Positions 49,717-58,273 of a DNA stretch of 64,000 nucleotides are shown one piece after another. Within the stretch, counting starts at the first letter, position 1, and every line of letters begins with the position of its first letter. The stretch spans positions 258,875-322,874 of the forward strand of contig CAVQVT010000007.1 in the NCBI GenBank assembly GCA_963717255.1, written 5' to 3'. The position numbers and the translations under genes were made by a program. The DNA is from CAIYQJ01 sp963717255 (lineage in GTDB: Bacteria > Chloroflexota > Limnocylindria > Limnocylindrales > CSP1-4). The notes beneath the pieces were generated by a model. That model made no database searches and had not been told where the DNA came from. It worked only from the letters and a program-made list of their open reading frames with translations.

Positions 49717-51267
49717 ATGTCGATCGTCACGCCGGAATGGGTCCGCGACGCCGTCTTCTACCAGGTCTTCCCCGACCGTTTCGCGCGGAGCGGGCGCGTC
49801 GAGGCCCCCGGGCCGCTCGAGGCGTGGGACGCGCCGCCCACCGTCCACGGGTTCAAGGGCGGCGACCTCTACGGCGTGGCCGACCGGCTCGACTACCTGC
49901 AGGACCTCGGGGTCACGGCGCTCTACCTCAACCCGGTCTTCGCGTCGGCGTCGAACCACCGCTATCACACGTACGACTACTACGCGGTCGATCCGCTCCT
50001 CGGCGGGAACGACGCTCTGCGGACCCTGCTCGACGCGGCCCACGCCCGCGGGATGAAGGTGATCCTCGACGGGGTCTTCAACCACGCGAGCCGCGGCTTC
50101 TGGCCGTTCAACCACGTCCTCGAGTGCGGCCTCGGCTCGCCGTACGTGGACTGGTTCTACGTGGACCGGGACGCGCTCGCCGCCGGGCGACCGCTCCGGG
50201 CCTACCCGAACGAGCCCCTGCGCCGGTCGACGGAGGATCTCTCCGACATCGCCCACTTCGGGAGCGAGTCCATCTCCTCGCTCGGCTACCGCGCGTGGTG
50301 GGACCTGCCGGCGCTGCCGAAGCTCAACACGGACAACCCGAAGGTCCGCGAGTACATCTTCGACGTCGCCGAGCACTGGATCCGCTTCGGTGTCGACGGC
50401 TGGCGGCTGGACGTCGCCGCGGAGATCGACGACGACGAGTTCTGGCGCGAGTTCCGGCGGCGCGTGAAGGCGATCGATCCTGAGGCGTACATCGTCGCGG
50501 AGATCTGGCACGAGGACCACCGCTGGCTCAACGGAGACCAGTTCGACGCCTACATGAACTACCCCGTCGGGTTCGCCGCGCTCTCGTTCTGCGCCGGCGA
50601 GCACCGCGACGAGCGCGTCATCCGCCAGCACGGTGAGGTGGGGGCCAACGTCCGCCGCGACGACGGCCCGGCGTTCCTCGAGCGCCTGGACCACGTGCTC
50701 CACGTGTACGACCCGGCGATCAACGCGGTCCAGATGAACCTCATCGACACGCACGACACCCCGCGCCTCCTCTCGATGTGCGCGGGCGATCTCGACGGCC
50801 TCCGGCTGACGACGCTCGTCCTGCTCACCGTCGGGGGCGCGCCCTGCATCTACTACGGGGACGAGATCGGCCTGGCCGGGGAGTTCGACCCGGCCTCCCG
50901 CGGCGCGTTCCCGACGGACGAGTCCGCGTGGGACCTCGACCTCCGCGCGTTCTACCGGGGCGCCATCGCGCTCCGGCACGCGCACCCCGCGCTCCGGCGC
51001 GGCGCGTTCCACCCCGCCGGCGCGGCCGGGATGGCCGCCGCCTACACGCGCAGCGACGGCTCCGAGGCGCTCGTCGTCTGCATCAACGCCGGCGACGAGC
51101 CGGCGCGTCTCGACCTGTCCATCCCCGACCTGGGCGGCCGGACCCTGGAGCCGGTGACGTGGGAGGGCTGGCCGTGGGCGACCGGCGAGTCCGCGTCCGT
51201 GGCCGCCGCCGGCGATGCGTCGGTGGAGCTCGGGGCGCGATCGGCCCGCGTCCTGCGGGCGCGCTGA
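49717..51267 (+). CDS. GH13 alpha-glucosidase / cyclomaltodextrinase-like enzyme
   Basis: A 516-residue cytoplasmic alpha-amylase-family enzyme without signal peptide. DAVFYQVFPDRFARS is the usual neopullulanase/cyclomaltodextrinase opening; GVDGWRLDVA holds the nucleophile D232, VAEIWHE the acid/base E262 and DTHDTPR the third Asp D347. It lacks an N-terminal CBM34 domain, so it is a minimal GH13 that would hydrolyse imported maltodextrins. It follows the importer genes; GAGG lies 9 bases before the ATG. The next gene is a secreted relative, so the pair splits extracellular and intracellular degradation. Confidence 0.9.
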   Translation: MSIVTPEWVRDAVFYQVFPDRFARSGRVEAPGPLEAWDAPPTVHGFKGGDLYGVADRLDYLQDLGVTALYLNPVFASASNHRYHTYDYYAVDPLLGGNDALRTLLDAAHARGMKVILDGVFNHASRGFWPFNHVLECGLGSPYVDWFYVDRDALAAGRPLRAYPNEPLRRSTEDLSDIAHFGSESISSLGYRAWWDLPALPKLNTDNPKVREYIFDVAEHWIRFGVDGWRLDVAAEIDDDEFWREFRRRVKAIDPEAYIVAEIWHEDHRWLNGDQFDAYMNYPVGFAALSFCAGEHRDERVIRQHGEVGANVRRDDGPAFLERLDHVLHVYDPAINAVQMNLIDTHDTPRLLSMCAGDLDGLRLTTLVLLTVGGAPCIYYGDEIGLAGEFDPASRGAFPTDESAWDLDLRAFYRGAIALRHAHPALRRGAFHPAGAAGMAAAYTRSDGSEALVVCINAGDEPARLDLSIPDLGGRTLEPVTWEGWPWATGESASVAAAGDASVELGARSARVLRAR

Positions 51268-51287
51268 AGACACCGGGGAGCATCGAG

Positions 51288-54200
51288 ATGACGAGGATCG
51301 CCCCACCGCCCGCTGCCCGCCGCGTCGCGGCCGCGGCCGTCGCCGCCCTGACCCTGGTCGCCGCGTGCTCCCCGGGGCCCACGCCCGTCCCGCCGACCGC
51401 GCCCGCCAGCGCGTCCCCGGCCGTGCCGAGCCCCTCGCTCGCCGCCGTGGCTCTTCCGCCGGACCTGCCGCCGCTCGCTGCGGACGGCACGATCGCCGAG
51501 GAGGACCTCCGCCACGACAGCCGCTCCGACCTCTACCGCTCGCCGGGCGGCGCGGTCCCGGCGGGCACCCAGGTGACGCTCCGGCTCCGCGCGGCCGCCG
51601 GCGACCTGACGGACGCCACGGTCCGCGTCTGGGACCACGACGCCGGCGTCCAGGTCCTCGTCCCGATGCAGGTGGTCGCGACGGACCGGATCGGCGGCGA
51701 GCATGGCTACGACTGGTGGGAGGCCACGCTCGCCACGCCCGCGCAGCCGAACCTCTACTCGTACCGCTTCATCGTCCGCGACGGACCGACCACCCGGTAC
51801 GTGGAGGACGAGATCCCCGGCGACAACGGTGGCGAGGCGAACGACGGCGGGACCGGCCAGGTCTACTCGGAGAGCCCGGACTCCTCGTGGCAGGTCGCCG
51901 CGTACAGGCCGGACTTCACGACCCCCGACTGGACGCACGGCGCCGTCGTCTACCAGGTCTTCCCCGACCGCTTCTTCAACGGCGACCCGTCGAACGATCC
52001 GAGTCCCGACGCGACACCCGGGACGAGCGGGGCCGAGGTCTTCCGGCAGCCCGTCCTGTACGGGAACCCGATCCTCCAGAAGGCGTGGACCGACCTGCCG
52101 GAGGGCTACTGCCGCGCCTACAAGGGTGTGACGTGCGACGAGGTGCCGCTCGGGCGCGACTTCTTCGGGGGCGACCTCGCCGGCATCACGGCGAAGCTCG
52201 ACGACCTCGCGGGCCTCGGGGTGACCGTGCTCTACCTCAACCCGATCTTCGCCGCCGGCTCCAACCATCGCTACGACACGCTCGACTACGGGTACGTGGA
52301 CCCGGGGCTGGGGACGCAGGCCGACTTCGACGCCCTCGTGGCGGCGGCGAAGGCGAAGGGGATCCGCGTCGTGCTCGACGGCGTGTTCAACCATGTCTCG
52401 TCGTCATCGCCGTGGTTCGACCGGGCGCGCCAGTACGACGCGGTCGGGGCCTGCGAGTCGGCCGGCTCGCCGTACCGCTCCTGGTTCACGTTCCGGAAGC
52501 CCGACGCGAACGAGCCGTCGCCCTGCGCACCCTCGACCGAGGATGGCGACGACACCTTCTACGTGGGCTGGTTCGGCTTCGACACGATCCCCGAGATCGT
52601 GGAGTCGCCGGAGACCAACGCGGTCTTCGTCGGCCCCGACGGGATCGTCCGGCGATGGCTGAAGGCCGGCGCGGCGGGGTGGCGGCTCGACGTCATGGAC
52701 AACCTCTCCGAGGGCCTCGTCAAGGCGATCCGCATCGCGACGAAGGAGGCCGACCCGGATGCCCTCGTGCTCGGCGAGCAGTGGGGGAACGCGACCCCGT
52801 GGCTCCTGGGGAACCAGGCGGACTCCGTCATGAACTACCGGTTCCGGCGCGCGGTCATCGGCCTCGTGAACGGTGACACGGCCGACCTCGACGGCGCGAT
52901 CGCCGGCCTCTCGCCCAGCGCCTTCGCCTCCCGGATGGAGAACGTCATGGCGCAGTACCCGCCGGCCGCCTGGGCGTCGCTCCTCAACCTCGTGGACAGC
53001 CACGACACGACGCGCATCCTCTGGACCCTGACGCCCGGCGAGGACAACGAGGCGGCGAAGACCGAGCCCGCGGCGCTCGCCCAGGGCAAGGCCAAGCTCC
53101 GTCAGGTGGCCGCGCTCCAGCTCACCTGGCCCGGGATGGCCTCGATCTACTACGGCGGCGAGGTGGGCCTCACCGGCCAGGACGACCCGGACGACCGCCG
53201 CCCGTACCCGTGGGACGCACAGGACGCCGAGCTCCGCGCCTGGTACGCCACGCTGGGGACGCTCCGCGGCGCGCACGAGGCGCTCCGGACCGGCGACCTC
53301 CGGTTCCTGCTGACCGACGACGCGGTGGGCACGCTCGCCTTCGGCCGGCGGACCGACGCTGAGGCGGCGATCACGATCCTCAACCTGTCCGATTCCGAGC
53401 GGACGGTGACGGTCCCGGTGGCCGGGTACGTCCCGGACGGCTCGGTCCTCGACTCCGCGCTCGACGGGACGACGGCGACGGTCGGGGGTGGCAGCGTCAC
53501 CGTCACCCTGCCGGCCCGGGGCAGCGCCGTGCTCGTCACCCGGCCGGGCGTGGACCTCGTCGGCCCGACCGCCCCTACCGGCGTGACCGCCTCGGCGAGT
53601 CCCCGGGGCGTGTCGCTCGCGTGGCAGCCCGTGGACGGCGCGGCGTCGTATCGCGTCCTCCGCTCCATCCTTCCCGGCGGCTACGAGGAGGTCGGGACCG
53701 CGGCCGACGCTGCGTTCACGGACGCGACACCGCGGCCCGGCACCACGTACCACTACGTCGTGGAGGCCGTGGACGCCGCGGGCAACGCGGGTGCCCGGTC
53801 GGCGGACGTGACCGCCCTCCCGCGGCTCACGATCGCGGACGCGCGCGTGGACGCCCCCGCGACGGCCTCCCAGCCGCTCTCCGCGATGGAGGCGGGCACC
53901 CCGATCGGCGTCCTCGTCACGGTGGACGGCGCGACCGGCGGCCCGTCTCCAGCAGTGGGCATCCGCGCCCAGGTGGGTTTCGGACCGGCCGGGTCGGACC
54001 CGGCGGCGTCCGCCACCGCGGGCGCCCCGGCCGGCGCGGGAGAGGGCTGGACCTGGTCCGACGCCGCCTGGGACGCGCCGGCGTCCGGCGCGGACCGCTA
54101 CGTCGGCGGCGTCCGGCCCGAGGCGACCGGTACCTTCGACGTGGTCGCCCGCGTCTCCACGGACGGCGGGACGACGTGGGCGTACGCGGGCCGGAATGGG

Positions 54201-54869
54201 ATGCCGTACGCGCCGGGCGACGCCGTCGCGCTCACCGCCACCCCCGGCGCGGACACGGAGGCGCCTCCGGCGCCGGCCGGGCTCACCGTCGCCGCGAGCT
54301 CGGACACGTCGGTCACCGTCGTCTGGCAGCCGGTGAGCGCGCCCGACCTCCTGCGCTACCGGGTCTCCCGGTCGAGCACCGCAGGCGGCCCGTACGAGCC
54401 GCTCGCCACGACGATCGAGCCCACCTTCACCGACGACACCGTGAGCAAGGGCGCGACCTACTCCTACGTCGTGGCCGCCCAGGACGCGAGCTTCAACCTC
54501 TCGCCGGACTCGGCCGAGGTCGCGAGCGCCGCCCAGGCGCGCCCGGTGACGGCGACGTTCCGGCTCACCGTCCCCGCGGACACCCCGGCGGACGCGACGA
54601 TCTACATCGCGGGCGACTTCCAGGGCTGGAACGCCGGCAAGACGCCGATGACGCGGGCGGCCGACGGGACGTGGGAGATCTCGTTGCCGCTCACCGAGGG
54701 ACAGGCGCTCCAGTACAAGTACACGCGCGGCTCGTGGGAGGCCGTCGAGAAGGACGCCGGCTGCGGCGAGATCCCCAATCGGACCCTCACGGTCACGTAC
54801 GGGGCGGACGGGACGACGGTCGTGACGGACGAGGTGCAGAAGTGGCGCGACATCGCGAAGTGCGGATGA
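51288..54869 (+). CDS. Large secreted GH13 amylase/pullulanase with FN3 and CBM20 domains
   Basis: A 1193-residue lipoprotein. Order: signal with VAAVAALTLVAAC (Cys ~27), Pro/Ala linker, an immunoglobulin-like N-domain (~60-200), a GH13 barrel beginning HGAVVYQVFPDRFFNG with AGWRLDVMDN, VLGEQWGN and VDSHDTTR catalytic segments, a fibronectin type III domain starting TAPTGVTASASPRGVSLAWQPV, a beta-rich Ala/Gly segment, a second FN3 (PPAPAGLTVAASSDTSVTVVWQPV), and a C-terminal CBM20 starch-binding domain (FRLTVPADTPADATIYIAGD, FQGWN). It probably digests starch at the cell surface. GGGGAG is 7 bases before the ATG, 20 bases after the preceding gene. Confidence 0.92.
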   Translation: MTRIAPPPAARRVAAAAVAALTLVAACSPGPTPVPPTAPASASPAVPSPSLAAVALPPDLPPLAADGTIAEEDLRHDSRSDLYRSPGGAVPAGTQVTLRLRAAAGDLTDATVRVWDHDAGVQVLVPMQVVATDRIGGEHGYDWWEATLATPAQPNLYSYRFIVRDGPTTRYVEDEIPGDNGGEANDGGTGQVYSESPDSSWQVAAYRPDFTTPDWTHGAVVYQVFPDRFFNGDPSNDPSPDATPGTSGAEVFRQPVLYGNPILQKAWTDLPEGYCRAYKGVTCDEVPLGRDFFGGDLAGITAKLDDLAGLGVTVLYLNPIFAAGSNHRYDTLDYGYVDPGLGTQADFDALVAAAKAKGIRVVLDGVFNHVSSSSPWFDRARQYDAVGACESAGSPYRSWFTFRKPDANEPSPCAPSTEDGDDTFYVGWFGFDTIPEIVESPETNAVFVGPDGIVRRWLKAGAAGWRLDVMDNLSEGLVKAIRIATKEADPDALVLGEQWGNATPWLLGNQADSVMNYRFRRAVIGLVNGDTADLDGAIAGLSPSAFASRMENVMAQYPPAAWASLLNLVDSHDTTRILWTLTPGEDNEAAKTEPAALAQGKAKLRQVAALQLTWPGMASIYYGGEVGLTGQDDPDDRRPYPWDAQDAELRAWYATLGTLRGAHEALRTGDLRFLLTDDAVGTLAFGRRTDAEAAITILNLSDSERTVTVPVAGYVPDGSVLDSALDGTTATVGGGSVTVTLPARGSAVLVTRPGVDLVGPTAPTGVTASASPRGVSLAWQPVDGAASYRVLRSILPGGYEEVGTAADAAFTDATPRPGTTYHYVVEAVDAAGNAGARSADVTALPRLTIADARVDAPATASQPLSAMEAGTPIGVLVTVDGATGGPSPAVGIRAQVGFGPAGSDPAASATAGAPAGAGEGWTWSDAAWDAPASGADRYVGGVRPEATGTFDVVARVSTDGGTTWAYAGRNGMPYAPGDAVALTATPGADTEAPPAPAGLTVAASSDTSVTVVWQPVSAPDLLRYRVSRSSTAGGPYEPLATTIEPTFTDDTVSKGATYSYVVAAQDASFNLSPDSAEVASAAQARPVTATFRLTVPADTPADATIYIAGDFQGWNAGKTPMTRAADGTWEISLPLTEGQALQYKYTRGSWEAVEKDAGCGEIPNRTLTVTYGADGTTVVTDEVQKWRDIAKCG

Positions 54870-55360
54870 GGCGGGCGGTGCTGCGGCCCGCCTGATCCCG
54901 GCTGTCGATCGCAGGCGCTCCCGGCCGCGCACGACGCCCCGGCCGGGGGCCGGGGGCCGCCACAGAGCGCCGGGGGGCCGGGGGCCGGGGGCCGCCACAG
55001 AGCGCCGGGGGGCCGGGGCCCGCCCGGGTCCGCCTCATAGCAGCCCGGGGCACTGATGTCCACGTCCCTGCCACGTCGGATCGCGGATCTGAGCGTCCGG
55101 GGCCCACGTTGGTGCTCGCGCACACACGCGCACCGCCCCTGGAGCGGGCCCTCGGCGTCGATCGAGGCCATCCCGGCTGGATACCAGCTCCCCGGACGCT
55201 GGGTGGTGGCATCTGGGCCGGATCCTGCCGATACCAGCGCCCCGGACGCTAGGTGGTGGCTCGGCGGCCGGGACGGCCCAGCCGTGAGGCGCGCCCGGCC
55301 CCGCCTGGGCTGGCTGCAGCCCTGCCGCCGCCCCGGACCGCGGGCTACACTCGTGTCGCC
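54870..55360. repeat. Non-coding gap with 35-bp and 50-bp tandem repeats
   Basis: At about 54945-55030 a 35-bp unit containing CACAGAGCGC is repeated twice (54961 and 54996). At 55181-55260 a 50-bp unit beginning ATACCAG is repeated (55181 and 55231). The rest is GC-rich and featureless apart from the -10 box at 55346. Confidence 0.8.
55346..55351 (+). promoter_or_regulatory. -10 box TACACT, leaderless start
   Basis: TACACT ends 9 bases before the GTG at 55361, favouring that start over the longer open frame. Confidence 0.5.
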
Positions 55361-56260
55361 GTGTCAGACACCCCGTTCCCGCTGCCGGAGGACGGCGTCG
55401 CGTCCCGCCTCGTCGCGGCCTTCGACGCCGACGCCAAGATCCCGCGCGCCCTCGAGGCGCTCGGGCCCGTCGGCGGCCGCGACGTGGTCCTGGTGGACGC
55501 GGACCGCGGGCACCGGGCGCGTCAGCTCGCGGACTTGGGTGCGCGCGTGACCGCGCTCGTCCCCGCGCCGCGGCCCTCGGATCGTCGCGGTGCTGTCGAG
55601 GGTCTCGACGCCGCGGACGACCCCGGCCCCGTCGACGCCCGCGCGGCCGCCTCCGTGGGCGGCGCCGGTGGCGATGCCCACGACGCCGCGGAGGTCCGTC
55701 TCCGTGCGTCCATCGCCGACCTGGGCGACCGCGTTCGCGTGGCCACGGGCGACGCGGCGGCCACGGGCCTCCCGGACGCCTGCGCGGACGTCGTCGTCGC
55801 CCTGTGGAACGCGTACCGCCCGCCGGCCGAGGAGGCCGTCGCGGAGGCCGACCGCATCCTGCGGCCGGACGGCCGTCTCCTCGTCGTCCACGATTACGGC
55901 CGCGACGATCACGTCCGCGCAGAGCCCGGGATCGCCGAGGAGACCGTCGCGTGGAGCCGCCGCGACGGCTGGTACCTGACGCACGGGTTCCGGGTCCGCG
56001 TCATCCACGCGTTCTGGACCTTCGCCGACCTCGACGAGGCGCGCGAGCTGCTCGCGGCGGCGTTCGGCGAGGCGGGGAGCACCCTCGCGGACGGCCTGAC
56101 CCGCCCCCGGATCAGCCACAACGTGGCCGTCTACCACCGGGCCCGCGGGGGCGCCGGGCCGTCGCCCGCCCCGCGGCTCGAGGACACGCCGGCGCCCGGG
56201 CCCTCGGACGAGCGAGGGCGCCGGCGGCAGTCGGCGTCGCGCCGTGGCGGCCCGGGATGA
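55361..56260 (+). CDS. Class I SAM-dependent methyltransferase
   Basis: A 299-residue protein with a degenerate class I methyltransferase fold: DVVLVDADRGHRARQLADLGARVTAL replaces the motif I glycine-rich loop (no E/DxGxGxG), RVRVATGDAAATGLPDACADVVVALWNAY gives motif II-III, and ADRILRPDGRLLVVHDYGRDD is motif IV-V. An Ala/Gly insertion separates motif I from the later parts. Acceptor unknown. The missing motif I glycines make activity uncertain. GTG start by its adjacent -10 box; its stop overlaps the next gene as ATGA. The last ~40 residues are a charged tail. Confidence 0.72.
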   Translation: MSDTPFPLPEDGVASRLVAAFDADAKIPRALEALGPVGGRDVVLVDADRGHRARQLADLGARVTALVPAPRPSDRRGAVEGLDAADDPGPVDARAAASVGGAGGDAHDAAEVRLRASIADLGDRVRVATGDAAATGLPDACADVVVALWNAYRPPAEEAVAEADRILRPDGRLLVVHDYGRDDHVRAEPGIAEETVAWSRRDGWYLTHGFRVRVIHAFWTFADLDEARELLAAAFGEAGSTLADGLTRPRISHNVAVYHRARGGAGPSPAPRLEDTPAPGPSDERGRRRQSASRRGGPG

Positions 56261-56676
56261 GCGGCCGTTACGACCAGGGGTACGACGAGGGCTACGATCC
56301 CCGACGGCAGGTCTCGCCGCGCCGCAGCGACGGCACGCGGCGCGATGTCCGGAGCGGCCCGCACATCGGTCCCCTGCGGCTGACCCCCACGCGCGTCTTC
56401 GTCGGCATCGCGCTCGTCGGGTCGATCGGCTACCTCGTCTACTCGATCACCGTCCGCGACACGAACCAGATCCCCCTCCTCGCGTCCGGAGCGGCGATCC
56501 TCGGCATCGTCTTCGCCGCGCTCGCGGTCATGGGTGCCTACCGTGCCTACCGGGCGGGGAGTGACGGCTCTGGTGGCCGTGCCGTGATCGCGGCCATCGC
56601 GGGCGGGCTCGCGGCGCTCGTCGCATTCGGCGCGTTCGCGACGGCGGCCGTCCTCTCGCTCCTCTGGCGCGGCTGA
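56257..56676 (+). CDS. Small membrane protein with a Tyr/Gly-rich N-terminus
   Basis: A 139-residue protein: a ~40-residue hydrophilic N-terminus with repeated Tyr-Asp/Gly pairs (YDQGYDEGYDPRRQ), then three hydrophobic helices (TRVFVGIALVGSIGYLVYSI, PLLASGAAILGIVFAALAVM, VIAAIAGGLAALVAFGAFAT). Its ATG overlaps the methyltransferase stop, so the two are coupled and perhaps work together. No known family. The tRNA-Glu gene follows with its own promoter. Confidence 0.7.
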   Translation: MSGRYDQGYDEGYDPRRQVSPRRSDGTRRDVRSGPHIGPLRLTPTRVFVGIALVGSIGYLVYSITVRDTNQIPLLASGAAILGIVFAALAVMGAYRAYRAGSDGSGGRAVIAAIAGGLAALVAFGAFATAAVLSLLWRG

Positions 56677-56790
56677 CGGAGGCGGCCCCCGCGCCACCGC
56701 CACGCCGCGCCCTGCGCCACCCCCGGCAGCCCCCGGGCCACCCCCACGCCGCGCACCGCGCCACCCCCGGGCCGCTCGGGGCCTCCCTGC

Positions 56791-56796
56791 TAGACT
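56791..56796 (+). promoter_or_regulatory. -10 box TAGACT of tRNA-Glu
   Basis: TAGACT lies 13 bases before the first tRNA base. It is the same hexamer as at 166, 2507 and 3477, which confirms that this hexamer is a genuine promoter element and not part of a coding signal. Confidence 0.65.
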
Positions 56797-56809
56797 CGGC
56801 CCCGCCGGG

Positions 56810-56886
56810 GCCCCCATCGTCTAGAGGCCTAGGACGCCACCCTTTCAAGGTGGAGATCACCGGTTCGAATCCGGTTGGGGGTACCA
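56810..56886 (+). tRNA. tRNA-Glu (anticodon TTC)
   Basis: A complete cloverleaf: acceptor GCCCCCA pairs with TGGGGGT (G-U at the first pair), anticodon arm CCACC-CTTTCAA-GGTGG with TTC in the loop reading GAA/GAG, T-arm ACCGG-TTCGAAT-CCGGT, discriminator A, and an encoded CCA at 56884-56886. It has a separate promoter. Confidence 0.97.
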
Positions 56887-56923
56887 CCCGCCGACTCCGA
56901 CTCGTGCCCCGGCGCGACGACCA

Positions 56924-57084
56924 GTGACTGGCAGGCACGTTTCCGAGGGTGTCGACGTCTCACCTGTGACTGGGGCGCACGACCGCGACCGATCCAGGGG
57001 CACGGGGGCCTCGCGCACGCCGATTCGATGACCACCACACATCGCCCCGACGCCGAAGGCCCGGTCTTCGTGCTTGGCAGTCAC
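56924..57084. repeat. ~160-bp inverted-end element, copy C
   Basis: GTGACTGGCAGGCAC at 56924-56938 is answered, with two mismatches, by GTGCTTGGCAGTCAC at 57070-57084. Length is 161 bp against 160 and 164 for copies A and B. It lies in the 415-bp gap after tRNA-Glu; the remaining ~215 bp before the anti-sigma-like gene is GC-rich without features except the possible promoter at 57265. Confidence 0.7.
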
Positions 57085-57264
57085 ACCACCGACCCGCGCG
57101 ACACCTCCCCCTCCGCCGGCCGCCGCCTGGCCCCGAGGCGGCCCCGGCCGGCAGGGCCGGCCGGACAGAGGATGGCGCCCGGGCCGGCACGGCCCGGGGC
57201 GTGCCTGTCGGTCAGCGCCGCGTGGCCGGCCCGGAACATGGCCCCGCCTCCGCCGCGCCCGTCT

Positions 57265-57292
57265 GCAACTTTTCCGGCCCGAACGGGCATCT
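57265..57292 (+). promoter_or_regulatory. Possible ECF-sigma-type promoter
   Basis: GCAACTTT at 57265-57272 resembles the AAC-containing -35 of ECF sigma promoters, and CATCT at 57288-57292 could be the matching -10, 15 bases later and 9 bases before the ATG at 57302. No TAnnnT box is present here, unlike most genes in the window. Confidence 0.3.
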
Positions 57293-57301
57293 ACTGGTGT
57301 C

Positions 57302-58093
57302 ATGACCTGCGACCGAGCGCGCCACCTCATCGATCGCTACGCCGTGGACGAGCTGTCCACGGCGGATGCGCGCGCTCTCGCCGCGCACGTGCGGACCTGC
57401 GTCCCGTGCGCCGCCGAGATGGCGGGCGTCACCCGCCTCGTCGGCATCCTCACCGCCCTCCCGGACGTCCCGGCCACGCCGGACCTGGACGAGCGGATCC
57501 TCGTCGCGGCCTTCGCGGACCGCGACGCGCGCCACGCCAAGCGGACGTGGTGGGCGGATCTCCGCTTCCAGCTCCTGCGCGGCACGGCGCGGACCACCGG
57601 GACGCTCGTCGCCACGGTCGTCGCGGTCGCCATCCTGGGGGCCACGTTCGTCTTCGCGGCGTCCACGTTCTTCCAGCTCCCCTTCACGGGCTCTGGTACC
57701 ATGCCGCCCGTGCCGACGCAGACAGCTGCACCGGCAGATACCGGCGTGCCCAGCCCGTCGACGCCGACGGTGACGGTCGCGCCGGTCGAGTCTGCCCTGC
57801 CCACGACGGAGCCCACGCCGGAGGTCACGACGGAGCCCGTCGTGACGGCGCCGCCCGTCGCAACGGAGGAGCCTACCCCGCCGCCCACGCCCGAGCCGAC
57901 CCCGGTGATCACGCCGGCACCCACGCCCGAGCCCACGCCGGCCCCCACGATCCAGCCCACCCCTGCACCCACGGCGACGGAGCAGCCGTCGCCCACGGTC
58001 AGCCCGGCCGAGAGCCCCACGCCGGAGCCCTCGGTCACGGAGAAGCCGCGGCGCACCCCGCCGCCCTCTCCGACCCCCACCCCATCGCCGTGA
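57302..58093 (+). CDS. Zinc-finger (zf-HC2) anti-sigma-like membrane protein with a Thr/Pro tail
   Basis: A 263-residue protein. The N-terminal MTCDRARHLIDRYAVDEL and HVRTCVPC give the Cys and HxxxCxxC of a zinc-binding anti-sigma domain. One membrane helix follows at about 105-120 (LVATVVAVAILGATFVFAAST). The outer ~140 residues are Thr/Pro/Glu repeats of the P-T-P-E-P-T type, likely a cell-wall-spanning stalk. Such proteins usually hold an ECF sigma factor at the membrane, but no sigma gene is adjacent in this window. The next gene is the giant surface protein, so it might link surface state to transcription. Confidence 0.75.
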   Translation: MTCDRARHLIDRYAVDELSTADARALAAHVRTCVPCAAEMAGVTRLVGILTALPDVPATPDLDERILVAAFADRDARHAKRTWWADLRFQLLRGTARTTGTLVATVVAVAILGATFVFAASTFFQLPFTGSGTMPPVPTQTAAPADTGVPSPSTPTVTVAPVESALPTTEPTPEVTTEPVVTAPPVATEEPTPPPTPEPTPVITPAPTPEPTPAPTIQPTPAPTATEQPSPTVSPAESPTPEPSVTEKPRRTPPPSPTPTPSP

Positions 58094-58273
58094 ACGCGCG
58101 GCGCGCAGGGCGCGCCTGGCGGCTCCGGATCAGTTTCGTGACCAAGAGGAAGGAAGAGCGCCGGGCCGGCGCAGGGAGGTGACGGAAGACCGGCCCGAGG
58201 GATCCCGAGAGGTAGGGATCAGGTCCACCAAGGCGACTGACAGCCCATATGTCAGCACTAGGAGGGAAATCAC
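58094..58273 (+). promoter_or_regulatory. Leader of the surface-protein gene with a hairpin before the ribosome site
   Basis: A 180-base gap with no close TAnnnT box. CTGACA-GCCCATA-TGTCAG forms a 6-bp hairpin at 58238-58256, about 5 bases before the strong site AGGAGGG, which is 8 bases from the TTG start. The distance from the previous gene and the strong site suggest a stable, efficiently translated leader. Confidence 0.4.

Noticed and set aside
50778..51287. A 170-codon N-terminal extension of the large GH13 protein
   Set aside because: It overlaps the end of the previous GH13 gene in another frame and precedes a clear lipoprotein signal with GGGGAG 7 bases before ATG 51288.
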